DNA of 64,000 bases from Mixia osmundae IAM 14324 (taxonomy: Eukaryota > Basidiomycota > Mixiomycetes > Mixiales > Mixiaceae). The stretch lies in assembly GCF_000708205.1 (NCBI RefSeq), contig NW_014575563.1:1171361-1235360 (forward strand), read 5' to 3'. The notes beneath the pieces were generated by a model. The model was not told the origin of the DNA, ran no database searches, and saw only the letters and a program-made list of their open reading frames with translations. This document shows positions 42,609-55,327 of this stretch, piece by piece (the stretch's first letter is position 1; each line of letters begins with the position of its first letter). The translations under genes and the position numbers were made by a program.

Positions 42609-45600
42609 TCAGATGACGATGAGGTCACCCGTACAATGTACGCCGCACCAGATGACGTCGTCCACAGGCTGCATCGCAGCTCCGTGCGTATGCTTGACCG
42701 TACGTGGATCTTCTAGTCTGCTCTGCAGCATAGTCAAGCTCTGCCGCCGTTGATGTCGCGTAGAGGCAGAGATCTTCGCCGCTCGGTCAAGTGCAGAGTC
42801 GTGCAGCAGGCGTTCTCGCGTTGAGGTCTGCGCATCTCTCAGGGATGGCATGGCCGAAGCCGAACGTCGATGCGAGCCCCCGTTGACGCGCGCTAGCGGC
42901 GAATCTGAGGACAGATCCTGCGAGACCGCGCTGGCAGACGGACTTGCAAATCCTCGACTTCGCCCCAGTGCTGGCGGCGATCCAGCAGGCGTGCTCTGGA
43001 GCAGATTTGCCAGTGCTGCGATGCGATCACGCAGCTCAATGTTCTGGCGCTCCATGCGGTTACGCAGATCGCTCTCGCGATGAAGCTCTTGCTCGAGCTC
43101 CTCAACACGTTGATCGACAGAAGTCGAGCTGGCATCGCCATTCGACTCTTGCGCCGTCTTGGCAGCCTGAGAAGCCAAGGACTGCTCTCTGAGAAGCTTG
43201 ATCTCCTCTCGGGCTGCCTCAAGCTCACGCTGACGCTCTTGCGATGCTGCAGACGTTTCCTGCAGGCTGCTTGCTAGCTGTTTACTCTGTACTTCTTGCT
43301 CCTCCATCTGGGCGCGAAGTTCTGCTAGCGTCTGCTCCGAGGTAGTCTGCTTGTTCTCTGCCGCGTCTAGCGCTACACGCATGCTGTCGATCGAAGCAAC
43401 GAGAGCCTCGCTTTCTGCAAGCCGCTGCCTAAAGCTAGTGAGCTCTCGCTCGGTCGAGTCTTGTTGAGCCATGGCCTTGGCAGCTGCTTCCGTAGCCGTG
43501 ATCATAGAGCTTTGCAAGGTCTGCAACTCTGTTCGCGCTTTGGCTAGCTCTGCTTCGGCTGCCTCGGTAGCCTGCATACGCTCCAGCGCGGCGTTCAGAG
43601 CAATCTCCTTTTCTGCCGAACGCGCTTGGGCTTGCGCTAGATCTGCTCTGGCCTCGGCAAGCTCGGCTGTGGCGGTATCGAGTCGCGACTGCAGAGACTG
43701 CTGTGTCGCGCTCGTCGCCGCTCGAGCTGTAGCTAGCTCTGTACGAGAGGCTTCCAAGTCCTGCAGCAGCGTTGCCTCTCGTTGCCGTAGCTCTGCATGC
43801 GCCGCATCTCTTGTGCTGGCCTGCGCCAATTGCTGTGTCAGCCCAGCGAGCTCACTCGCTTGAGCCTCGGCTTTGCTTATTACTTCTTCTAAGCTCGCTT
43901 GCAGCGCTGTAGCTCGCTGTTCTACGGCTTTCAGACGCTCTTGGGACGCTGTGTTCTGCTCTTCGTACTCTTGCGATAAACGAGCTTTGTGAACTTCGAG
44001 AGTCTTTGCTCGTTCGTCAGCTGCTGCATGGTCACTTTGCGCCTTGGCCAGTCGATCGCGATGGCTCGAAAGGTCGGTCTCGAGCTCTGTGACACGAGCC
44101 GAAGCAGAGCCATGGGCTATGTTCAGCTGCTGCTCAAGCTCATGGACTTTCTGCAATGCAGCACGATGTTGCTTCTGGGTATCTTCAGTCGCATACTGAG
44201 CTTTGCGAGCCTTGTCTGCTTCCTGTTCGCGTAGAGATTGGACTTCCTGCAGCTGCCTCCGTTGTTGATCACCCTCTGCATCGGACTTTGCCTGGCTCGC
44301 TACCAGCTCTTGCAGACGCGATTCGGATTTTCGTAGATCCTGTCGCAGAGCGGTCAGAGCAGTCCGCTCCGATGAAAGCTGCTGCTCTAGCTCGCTCGAG
44401 TTCTCGCTATGGCCGGTGAGCTGCAGCTGCAGATCGGCGTACCGAGCCAGATGCAGCTCGTGAGTCTTACGCAGTTGTGCGAGCTCGCGCATGTGTTGAT
44501 CTCTCTGAAGGACCTACGCACGCACGCAAAGGTCAGCTGATAGCGACAGCAGCACCCGGTGGACGTACAGTGGCTTGCAGCTCATCCGCTGCGCCAGTGA
44601 GCTGGCTTTCGACGTCCGCTATCCAGGACTTCGCTCGAGCAAGCTCTTCCCTGACTGAAGCAAGCTCCTTCAGCAGCTCACCAGAGCGGGTTCTGGCATC
44701 TGCTAGCTGCTCAGTTGTCCTCGCTTGCTGCTCGTTGAGCCGGGCGAGCGCATCTTCCTTGGCCTTGAGCTCGGACACCTGCGCCAGTAGACTTGATTGC
44801 TCCTGGCCGAGCGAGGAGAGCGTCTGTCGTGAGCTTTCGAGCATCGTCTGCACCTCTGTATCAAACTTTGCGCGCTCTTCGAGTCCTGCTGTGCTGGTGC
44901 TTGCGTGGTGACGGTGCATGGGCGCTCTCGAGGCGGCATTGCGCGAAGAGCGAGATGGCGAAGCGGCGAGAGGCGAGCTGATCAGCGATGCGACTGATGC
45001 TTGTCGTGCAATCGGCTGCGCAAGCGGAGGTGTCCTGGGTGGTGCGCTCGCTGAAGGTTCTATGGCTTGACTATGTACAGGCGAGGCGGGCGGCAAGCCG
45101 GACTGGCCGCTATGTACAGGCGCGACGATATCGTGCTCTTCGTAGACAGGCTGCGTCGGCGAGCCAAACAGAGCAGAGGCTGATCTAATTGGCGTTTGCG
45201 GTCGGACTGGCAGTAAGCTGTGAGAGGTTGCCGAGCCAACGGGCGACACCAATGGGGGACTGTCGAGTGTCAAACAGTCAGCTCGGCGTAAGAGCGCGCA
45301 GATTGGAGCGCACCTCTGGGCTAATGCAAGTTCTGAGCCTCTTGACGAGATGGAATGCCTGACTAGGCCGTCGAGGTCAAGCTGCGCGGGAATTGTGCTC
45401 TTTCGCTGAGGCGGCGACAGCGAGGCGCCGAGCTGGCGTGAAGGCGTAGGCGATCGTGGCCCGGTACTCGACGATCTGTTGACGTTGGGTGCATGCTCGC
45501 GCAGGCTTGAAGAGGAGGACGGTCTCTGTAAGGCACCGCCTAGACTGCTCAAAGTGGTTGGCGCGTTGTCAGAGAGAGGCGAGCTAGGCAGACGAGGACT

Positions 45601-45820
45601 GGAGGTCGCGCTACTTGGAGCATGAGCACTGACAGTAGATGCTCCGGAGTTTTCGGGAGCACCACCACTGGAGACACCTGCGCCGAGCTGCTTCTTTTGG
45701 AATTGCTTGAGCTGTCCATTGTCACGTTACATCAGCTGCCGCGCTTGGATATGACGAGCGCTTCGAGCTCAGACTGACCCGCTCCCGTGCTCGAGCTGCC
45801 TTTTGCGCTCTGTCGTCCAT
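42609..45820 (-). CDS. GM130/BUG1-like golgin, long coiled coil
   Basis: Exons 45779..45820, 45314..45711, 44569..45259 and 42609..44513 give about 1011 residues. The spliced N-terminus MDDRAQKAARARERL joined to KQFQKKQLG is the short basic helix typical of GM130-type golgins. A Ser/Pro-rich region of about 230 residues follows, then some 600 residues of coiled coil rich in Glu, Gln, Ala and Leu. The C-terminus ends QPVDDVIWCG, VHCTGDLIVI, a small CxxxC-containing tip. Such proteins tether vesicles at the cis-Golgi through GRASP partners. The 54-nt intron 45260..45313 is a stopless multiple of three, so its removal is inferred from its donor, branch-like CTGAC and odd Cys-rich translation. 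Confidence 0.75.
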
Positions 45821-45958
45821 GTGCTGTACACGCTGTCGCTGGCTGATGAGTCGCTGAGCCGATGAGGTTGCCTTTGAGAGTGCGCGCGACACTCGCGACG
45901 AACAAAGTCGACAGCCAACGTCAAAAGAGTGACCCTTCCCCAGCTGCCGGCAGCAAGC

Positions 45959-48900
45959 ATGGACGAGCCAGACGGCGAGCAGCAGCGTATGGCGTGGAGT
46001 ATCGTCCAGTGGCTGTCTAGCGCCATCGTCTGGCTCCTCCATCTGGCGACCATCAGGCTGCCGAGAACGATCTTTGCGACTGTCCATTGGGGCACGGTGG
46101 TCACTCTCGAGTTCGACTTTGCCAAGCTTGTCATGCTCATCTTCTTGTCATTGACTCTGCTGTCCTTCTACGTCAAGTACAAGTACCTCAACCGCTACAC
46201 CAAGCTCAGAGAGGCTCCCTTGACCCGAGATGACGGCTTCGACTTGCATCCAGATGTCGCAACCGAGCAAGCCGAGAGTGGCTTCAAGAACTACCTCGAC
46301 GAGTTTCTCTCGGCCATTCGCATCTTTGGCTTCCTGGAGAAGCCTGTCTTCCATGAGCTGGCGAGACATCTCCAAACGCGCAGGCTCGTTGCGGGCGACA
46401 CGCTCTCGCTTGATTCCGACAAGAGTTTCTACATTGTCATCGACGGTGTCATGCAGGTCTATGCTCAGACCGACCCATGTCAGTCTGTCCAACGCTGACT
46501 GACCACTCAAGCTGATCCTACGCGGACCGTGCTACAGCTGCTCGATATCGCGCGCACGACGCGTATGACGATGAGGACGACAATGGCTTTCAGCTTCTCA
46601 ACGAGGTCGAGAACGGTGGCACACTCAGCAGCCTCTTTACGATTCTCAGTTTGTTCACAGAGGATGTTCAGCTGCGATATGAGGAGGATGACATGCTCTC
46701 GCCCGGTAACGGGATTCCGCCTCCTTCGAACAGGCGGAGCAAGAGCACTTCGAGGGACGCAGACGTGTCAAGTCTCAGACTTGACGAGTCCCCAGGTTCG
46801 AGTCGGCATCATCGCAGGAGCTCAAGCGCTCATCGTCGAGCCAGTCGATTACGCTCATCATCGCAAGCTAGCGAATCCTCAGCCATTGCGGATGAGAGCG
46901 ACACCGCAGACGACGACGACGATAACGAAGGACCTGGCAGTGGGCGCCCGCCAAGGTCCGGCGTTACAATCAAGGACATCCCGCCCTCGCCTCTGCTTGA
47001 TCAGCCGACTCTACCAGACACACCTGGGATACGCACCCCGCCGCGAGAGTCTACTATAGCGCGAGCCAAAGTAGACACAACGCTCGCAGTGATACCTGCA
47101 GATGCTTTCAAGAAGCTCACGAAGCGATTCCCTAACGCTTCTGCCCACATTGTTCAAGTGATCCTCACTCGACTTCAGCGTGTCACTTTTCTCACTTCGC
47201 ACAAGTATCTCGGCTTAACTTCAGAAGTCGTCAGGACCGAGAAGGCCATCAATGCGCTGGCCTGCTACCCTTTACCGCGAGCATTCTACGAATCTGGCGG
47301 CCTGCAGCATCTGCGGCAGCGCTTTTTACCAGACACCGAAGATATAGACCTCGGTCAGCCCGAACAGCAACTAGATTACTTTGCGCTCGGTCTGCCAACG
47401 CCAAGCGCTGGTCCTCGCATGGACTACATGCTCGGATCGCCACCTGGGGAGCAGCCCAGCGAGGGTGTCAAGCTGACCTATCGCAAGCCTTCGTTTCCCT
47501 CGAGTGGGGGTCTCAGCTACTCACGCGTGAAGAAAGCGGGCGATATACTCAGCATGGCCAACATTACTGACGAGCCAGAATCATTCACGACTAATGAGAA
47601 TGGGCCACTACCAAGTCGACATCGAAGGACATCAAGCTCATCTACAAAGATGCCTCCACCTCAAGCCAGTCGCTCCTTTTCTTTCAATCTGGGTGCAGCC
47701 CAAGAGTTTGATCTGCGGAAGGCGGTCATGGATTCGATATCAAAGTCGATTGGCCTGGTGCAGTCATCCGCTAGTGTGGCACCTTCTGTTGAAGCCTCGC
47801 CCATGGTTGGCCCTCACGAGGCGCCTTTTCAAAGAGCAGTGTTCAACTCTTCATTTGGATCCTTGGGAATGCTCGGACAGCACGGCCGCGACGATGAATC
47901 GACAATGACCGCCTCGAGCTACAGCACGCCTAACCTGCCAGATCTCGAGAACGAAGTCGAGATTCTGTTTTTCCCACAGGATAGCACGCTCGTCAAAGCC
48001 GGGGACAAGAATGCAGGGCTGTACTACGTGATTGACGGGATCCTAGATGTCTCGATGCCCGCCGAATCAGACGAAATGGCAGCTCATAGCCCGGGCCTGA
48101 ACTTCAGCAGCACGCCGCGCTCAACTGGCGAGGCTATGCTGAAAAGCGAAGAGAAGCTGCGAACATTGTTCACAGTCAAGCCTGGTGGTATCGCTGGCTA
48201 TCTCTCATCCCTGTCTGGCTTTCCGTCCTATGTGGACATCAAAGCAAAGACAGACGCATACGTCGGATTCTTACCTGTCAAAGCGCTCGAGCGGATCATG
48301 GACCGGAGGCCAATCGTCCTCTTAACGCTCGCCAAGCGTCTGAGCGGCTTGCTATCTCCGCTCGTGCTACATATCGATAGCGCGCTCGAATGGATGCAAG
48401 TGGATGCCGGACAAGTCATCTACCGTCAACACGATCGATCTGATTCATTCTTCATTGTCATCCAAGGCCGATTGCGGTCAATCGCAGAAAAGGCTGCAGG
48501 AGGCGTGGAGATCCTCGGAGAGTACGGGCAGGGGGAGAGCGTTGGTGAAATCGACTGCATCACTGGCTCTCGCCGACCATCTACATTACACGCCATCCGG
48601 GACACGGAGCTTGCACGCATGCCCATGACACTGTTCAATGCCATCTCTGTACGGCATCCTTCCACCACAATCAAAATCACGCGCACGATTGCTGCTCGCG
48701 TCAGGCGCGAAGTAGACGAAAAGTCACGTAGCATCAAGTCGCCTGGCTTGGGCAAAAATAACCTAAATTTGAAGACTGTTGCCATCATACCCGTCACCCA
48801 GCATGTGCCCGTTACGGAATTTGCTGCCAAGCTACGCGCAGCTCTGGGTGATATTGGCGCACCAACTTCTTACCTCAATCAAGCTACCATCACTGCAGCA

Positions 48901-50656
48901 ATGGGCAGGCACGCGTTCAGTCGGATGGGCAAACTCAAGCTAGCCGGCTGGCTAGCAGATACCGAGCAACGATATCGCATCGTCATGTATGTCGCTGACA
49001 CAGTCGTCAGCTCGCCATGGACGCAGACGTGCATCCGTCAGGTGCGTGAACGCGTCTCAGCGACTGAATGTGCTGACTCACAGACTGCCTTGCATAGGCT
49101 GACTGCATCCTTCTGATTGCTAACGGGGCCTCAGATCCATCAATCGGCGAATACGAGCGCCTGCTTATCGGCATGAAGACCACCGCTCGAAAAGAGCTCA
49201 TCATTTTACATCCAGAGCGCAGTGTCCTGCCTGGCTCGACGCGGCCATGGCTCAAGGCGAGGCCATGGATCCATGCGCATCACCACATCGAAATGCATGG
49301 CTTGCCTATAGCACCGTCAGGGCCTGGTCACGATGCTAAGCCCGTGCTTGCCCTGCGCAATTTCAAAGCCCGTGTGCAACACCGCTTCGAGAAGTATCGT
49401 GGCCGGGACGATCGCAATGCACCGACTCGTATGGCGTCTCTCAACGACTTCGGCAGGTTAGCGAGACGTCTCTGTGGGCGTTCAGTCGGTGTCGTGCTCG
49501 GCGGTGGAGGTGCTAGAGGCATCTCCCACCTAGGCGTTCTAAAGGCACTGCTAGAGCGCGATATCCCTATTGATGCTATTGGTGGTACGAGCATAGGCTC
49601 CCTCATAGGCGGCCTCTACGCTCGCAACGGCGATCTCGTGTCGACATTTGGTCGGACTAAGCGTTTCTCGGGCCGCATGTCCACCCTATGGCGGATACTC
49701 ACAGATGTCACGTATCCCCTTGTGGCCTACACGACGGGTCAGTAGATTCTCGAGCCCGAGAGGTACTTGCTGAATTCCTTCCCAGGCCACGAGTTCAATC
49801 GAGGCGTATATAAAGAGTTGCTTGACTATCACATCGAAGTGCGTCCCATTCGCTGATTATGTGATCTGTGCTCATGTGTGACGCAGGACCTATGGATCAA
49901 CTTCTTCTGCAGTAAGCTCTACTCTGACCGTTATCTCTCGCGCTTATCAGTCTCTACAGACACGACGAATATCACGCATAGTAGAATGGACGTGCACACG
50001 ACAGGCTACGCATGGCGGTATATTCGAGCCTCAATGTCACTCGCAGGTCTCTTGCCACCGCTCTGCGACGAAGGCAACATGCTCGTCGACGGAGGCTATT
50101 GCGACAATTTACCAGTCCGTACATATGGCACGCGAGCCTACCTCTACTTATCTCTAGCTCAGGTATCTGTGATGCTGTCGATGGGTGTGGACAAGGTGTT
50201 TGCAAGCGACGTTGGATCAATTGACGACACTTCGCCGCGCAACTTTGGCGAGTCAGTCTCTGGCTGGTGGGTCCTGCTCAATCGGTGGAACCCATGGAGT
50301 GCGACTCGGGATATTCCGAGCATCACAGAGATCCAGAGTCGTCTGACATAGTATGTCGAAGATGCTCTGTTGCCGTCACCCGACTGACTTGTGAATGCAG
50401 CGTGTCAAGTGTCAAAACCCTGGAAGAAGCCAAAACGACGCCTGGCGTGTTCTACATGCGTATGCCCGTGGAAGGCTATGGTACGATGCAGTTCGGCCGT
50501 TTCAATGAGATCTATCAGGCCGGCTCGGTAGCAGCCGAGGCGATGCTACACAAGTGGGCGCAGCAAGGTCGCCTGCCCAATGGACTAGAGGCGTCTCCCA
50601 CGACCAAGGCCGAGACGGCACGTCGTGGCCGAGGCTTGCGACGTAATTCTGTGTAA
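45959..50656 (+). CDS. NTE1: NTE1 lysophospholipase (patatin, cyclic-nucleotide-binding-like domains)
   Basis: Eight exons (45959..46478, 46538..49041, 49098..49737, 49786..49838, 49887..49911, 49960..50114, 50163..50350, 50401..50656) give 1446 residues. Two N-terminal hydrophobic helices ([16 protein letters not shown]) anchor it in the ER. Cyclic-nucleotide-binding-like domains follow ([35 protein letters not shown]). The patatin domain has the oxyanion loop [14 protein letters not shown], the nucleophile GGTSIGS and the Asp dyad [10 protein letters not shown]. The family deacylates phosphatidylcholine and lysophospholipids. Introns 49912..49959 and 50115..50162 are 48-nt and stopless in frame; their removal restores [12 protein letters not shown] and [12 protein letters not shown]. 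Confidence 0.95.
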
Positions 50657-50712
50657 CGTTTGCTGAATTGCACAACATGCAAAGCTCTACAGTATGCGCG
50701 AGCACAACCCGA

Positions 50713-52392
50713 TCAGACTGAGATTGTCTTGATGACATTGAAGCCGTCCAGTGCGGTCGAGATGAGTGTGCCAGGTATCTGAGGATGCCAATGGACCTCT
50801 TTGATCTCCTTCTGACCTTGATGCACGAACAGGAGCTGGTCCGGCACCTTGCGTGTCGAATCGATAGGCTGCCCAATTGCCATTTCGTCGACATCATGCT
50901 CGACCGACAGATCCCACAGGGTGACAGAGTCGTCGGCACAAGATGCAGCGAAACAAGAGTCTTCTGTAGGGTGCCATTCGATCGAAGTGATTGGCTTCTG
51001 ATGCCAATCAAACGCGGCCACGGGCGAAGGCTTGCTATCCCTGGCACTGCGCCAAGTGTCAGTCAGAACGAGACACAACGAATGACAGACTGACCCTTTC
51101 ATGTGACGCAGATCCCAGACTTTGAGGCCACCCTCATCACCACCCGTTGCGATGAGGTAGGTTGTGCCTCGATTCCAGCTCATGACATTGACGTCGGCGT
51201 CATGCGCACCGTCGACAGTGAGCACGGATCGCCGGTTCTTCACCCGGATGTCCCATATCCTCACTGAGCGATCTGCTGAGCAGGAGGCGAAGACAGTCGG
51301 CTCAGATGGCGACCATTGCAGATCTTCGATAGAGGACGTATGTGAGCTGAAAGGCTGCGGAGATACGCTGAAGCCAGAAGGCGACAGCGTCGTGAGGAAG
51401 ATCTTTGCGTTGATGTCGCCTGATAAGAGTCGCTGAGAGGTAGCCGAAGCGCCGATGGGATTACCCCAATCAAGGGCAAAGCCCTCTGCCCGGCCATGCG
51501 CAGAGAGGGTGAACTGGGGCACTTTGCTCAGGCTTGTGCCATCAATGGAAGCAGGCGAGACGAGCGACTGGAGATGAGGCGCAACGTCAAAGATGTGGAC
51601 TTTGCCCGTGTCTGAGCAAGTCGCGACATGGTAAGGCTCCGGATACTCGGGCGGAGGCGTCGAGTAGGGCAGCCTGAGCGGTGTTGCACGTATCCTGTTG
51701 ACACCGCCAGTATGTGGTATACTCTTGAAGGTCAAGGTGGCCTCCTCATCCGCTCCGTCGCGGTCCTCATCATCGTCAGAGTCGTCGCTCTCATCTTCGT
51801 CAGAATCCTCGAGTTCACGATCAGACTTTTTCACTCTGACCATGTTATCCCATCGCATGAGGACGACTTCGTTGGCTTGGGCTTCGGTGGAAGCAGCCTG
51901 AGTGCCAGCGACAAGACAAGCTGAATATGGACTTTTCCGTCGTTCCGCGCCGTCTCCCTGCAATCAAAGTCAGCCGGCGAGAGCCTGGGAGGGCATGGCG
52001 GGACGTACATCTCGCAGTACGTCGAAGGACAAGCATGGCCAGTAGAGGCTAGCACGTTGCAGGAGCACATAGGACGAAAGATCTGGCACGAGCTCTTCAT
52101 CGTCTGCCAAGGCGACTTGCCCGATATACGCCTCGAGCTCGTCTGTGCCATCTTGCGCAGCAGTCGGCGCTACATCAGACTTGACGACATCGTCCGTCGC
52201 CTGTCCATTCTCAGCCTCGTCTGGGCCTTCAAACTCGTCAGACGACACGACATCCTCTTCCTCGTACTCATCCTCCCAGGCATCTTCGAATTCCCCTGGA
52301 CCGTCTTCACCCTGTCCGTTGACCTTGTCGGTCTTGAGGGGCGCCTTCCCCCGACTGGAATCGTCAGGCGACGCTGCCCGCTTGCGTCCCAT
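50713..52392 (-). CDS. RRB1: RRB1/GRWD1 WD40 ribosomal-protein chaperone
   Basis: Three exons (52009..52392, 51095..51957, 50713..51046) give 526 residues. An acidic N-terminus (DAWEDEYEEEDVV) is followed by the CAF1C-like segment RASLYWPCLSFDVLRD, then VAGTQA and an acidic SDEDESDDSDDDED run. WD40 blades follow, with recognisable DLQWSPSE, SVRIWDIR, VMSWNR, LKVWDLR, SIEWHPTE and VTLWDLS. Rrb1 holds ribosomal protein L3 before its incorporation in the nucleolus. Intron 51047..51094 is 48 nt and stopless in frame; excision removes an out-of-place CHSLCLVL stretch from between two blades. It diverges from the TBL1-like gene across 125 bp. Confidence 0.93.
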
Positions 52393-52517
52393 TGGCTGTT
52401 CTGACGAAATTTGAAGCGACGAGGAAGGTTACTTGAAATGACGATCATTCAAATAGACCGTGCAAGAGCAAGCATTTTTGCCGGCAGCAAGCCAAGTCTG
52501 CTGGCTCGCAGGTCGCA

Positions 52518-55319
52518 ATGAACGGCCATGGCGTGGCTAGTACGTCAGGAACGACGACCATGTCAAATTTGAACGGCACAGACTCGCCAGTCGACGCAGA
52601 ATCCACGAAACACGACCAGCCAAAAGAGGCCCGTCCAAGAGAGAGCGAGCAGGGGAGGGAGGAGCCCGGTATACCGCCCATGACGTCTGAGCAGATCAAC
52701 CTGCTCATCCTCACCTACCTCTCCGAAGCTGGCTTCAAGCATTCCTCGTTCGCCTTTCTACACGAGAGCCGTCTGAGCGACTCAAAGATGCTCGACCTCG
52801 AAGTACCGCCTGCCCGGCTGATCAGGCTGCTTCACAAGGCTCTGCTCTACTTGGAAGCAGAAGCGAGGTTCAGGGGCGACGACACGAGCCGGAACCCGCC
52901 TAGACTGGTGCAGTACGACATTCCTGACGCTCTCCCACTGCCCAGCCTGCTCAAGACGCAGCAAGCCATCAACGGCACCTCTCAGACCGACACACGGCTC
53001 AGGAGAGACGTCGAAGTCCAGACGACAGCGTCTGATCTCACCCAGCAGCCTGTGAAAGCCGACTTGCCTCACTCGACGGCTGCTCAGGTGACCGGCGACC
53101 CCTCGGCGCCAATGGCTCTCGACGAGAGCTCACCAAGGCCGGCGACTGCTGACCTCGTTCCTGCTGAAGAACCCAACGAGTCTAGTCTCCCTGTCGGCAT
53201 GCCCGCGGAAACGACATCAGACACATCGGCTGACGTCCAAAGGACGCTCAAACGAAAGAACACGTCGGACGGCGACGCTGATATGAGCACTGCGCCGCAC
53301 GATATTGTGCAGCCAGGCGAAGTACCACAGCAGAACGAGGATGATGCAGCGTCGGCTGCTAAGCGAGTTCGGATGGACGAAGAGCCTGTCATCCAACTAG
53401 GCAATGCTATAGTCGATGGGAGCACGAATGCTCACGACCCATCGCCGGGTGCTGCAGATCCGGTCGCCCCCATCAGCGCACACAAAGATGGACTACTCCG
53501 AGAGCAAGTAGCGACAGAGGAGCCTGCGCTTCCCACCCCACCTCTGTTGGAAACGCCAATAGAAGCGACAGCTATACCCAGGAAGCGGTCCAAATCACCG
53601 GCCATCTCCATGAATGCGCTGACCTCAAAAGATCCACCGCCGCCAGTTCCAAAAGTGCGCGCGCTATCGCCTGTCGTGCGGACAGTCACCACTACTACCA
53701 CTACGACCACGAAAGTCAGGCCAGGCAAGACCGCGAAAGCGGCAAAGGCGATACCGCCGCCTCCGCGAAGGAAACCTGAAGCGAATGACGAGGCCAAGCC
53801 AGCCGTGAAGCCAATCTCAGACGTAGAGCCACAATCAGCGATCAAGACTGAACCTGCGCCGACCACGCTCCCTGCGCCTGCTCTCGCGGCGGCGCCACGA
53901 GATGAGCGGCCAGCGCCATTACTGAAGACGATCGCACATCAAGACGTCATGAAGCTCAAAGGCCACAGCAACTCCGTTCAGGCATGCTCTTGGAACCCGA
54001 AAGTCTCTTCGATGCTCGCGACGGGGTCACACGACTCCACAGCGCGGATATGGGATGTCCCACTCACTGCACCAACACCCAATGCAACCCTTGAAGACTC
54101 TGTACTCTGCAAGCACGCCTCTGCGCAACGGAAAGCCGACGTACCTACCTGTCGATGGAATGTGAGCCCGTCCTGCCTGCGCCTGGCACAGTGGCTGACC
54201 GGCCTGTACAGCCTGACGGCACGCTCTTTGCAACAGGATCTGAAGACGGCATAGCGCGCGTATGGACGTATGTGTTCGCATCCTCGAGCCAATTCTGTCA
54301 CTGATGCGATTGCATAGACCGTCGGGCGATCTGCACCTCGTACTATCGATGCATCAGCAAACGATCTATAGCCTGCGCTGGAACTCGACGGGCACAATGC
54401 TACTGACCGGCAGCCTCGATCATTCAGTCTGCCTGTGGGAGCTCGGTTCTGGGCGAGTGAAACAACAATGGGAGAGTCATGCGGATTCGGTGCTCGATGT
54501 CGACTGGCTAGACGATACCGTCATGGCCTCTGGCTCGATGGACAAGACTATTCACAGCGCGTCCTCTCCCTCTAAGCTTGACAGGCACTTCTGATTAGGC
54601 TATTGCAATAGTACTGAAGATTGGGCGGTCGTCGCCAGTACATCGATTCAAAGGTCATCAAGACGAGGTCAACACAATATCATTCGATCCGGGAAGAACA
54701 ATGCTAGCGAGCGGATCAGACGACCAGTCTGTGCGCGTCTGGTCAATGCGCGGGATAGGCGGTAATGCGACGGACGAGCTAGACGACAGCGAAGAGCACA
54801 ACGTCATCAATAGGCGAGATGGGTGTCTCATTCTCGAGGGCCACGAGCGAGAAGTGCACACGCTCGCATGGCATCCTGGCACCCGGCCAGGCGCGACACG
54901 AATATTAGCATCGTACGTCGTCAACCGCAGCATATCTCTGCAAGCGCTAATGTCATTTGCAGCGGGTCTTTCGACGGCGACACGCGGCTGTGGGATGTCG
55001 ACAAAGGCACTTGCATCTTCAGGCTATCGCGACACACGGATTTTGTCTATTCGCTCGCGTTTCTGCCCTTCCACGGCACGTATTTGGCGACAGCTTCAAA
55101 CGACGGCCTGATGTCTATCTGGCGCGTAGCAGTAGGTTGTTGCTCGTCTGCTACTTCATTTCACTGACTGTTGCGGCTCTGTAGGATGGCAAGCTGCTGA
55201 TGGACTTTCAGCACGAGGGACCGATCTATGAGATCGCATGGCATCCGGCGCGGCCCCAGATCGCAGTGGGTGGCCTGGCAGGCCTGGCAGTAGTAGGCAC
55301 AAGCGATCTCGACGCTTGA
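52518..55319 (+). CDS. TBL1/SIF2-type LisH-WD40 corepressor subunit
   Basis: Six exons (52518..54161, 54212..54267, 54318..54556, 54612..54912, 54963..55131, 55185..55319) give 847 residues. A LisH motif (SEQINLLILTYLSEAGF, HSSFAF) follows about 50 disordered residues. A long Pro/Thr/Glu linker with a Thr run comes next, then WD40 blades: LKGHSNSVQACSWN, ARIWDV, LFATGSEDGIARVWT, YSLRWNSTG, VCLWELG, FKGHQDEVNTISFD, VRVWSM, TRLWDV. This is the build of TBL1/Sif2, a scaffold of SMRT/Set3-type histone deacetylase complexes. Intron 54557..54611 requires a GC donor (ACA|GCGCGT) to give DKTIHILKIGRSSPVHRF. Its stop is 8 bp from that of TLS1. Confidence 0.92.
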
Positions 55320-55327
55320 ACAATGCA

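Noticed and set aside
53680-53715. ACC/ACT repeat resembling a microsatellite
   Set aside because: It is in frame and encodes a Thr run in the disordered linker of the TBL1-like protein.
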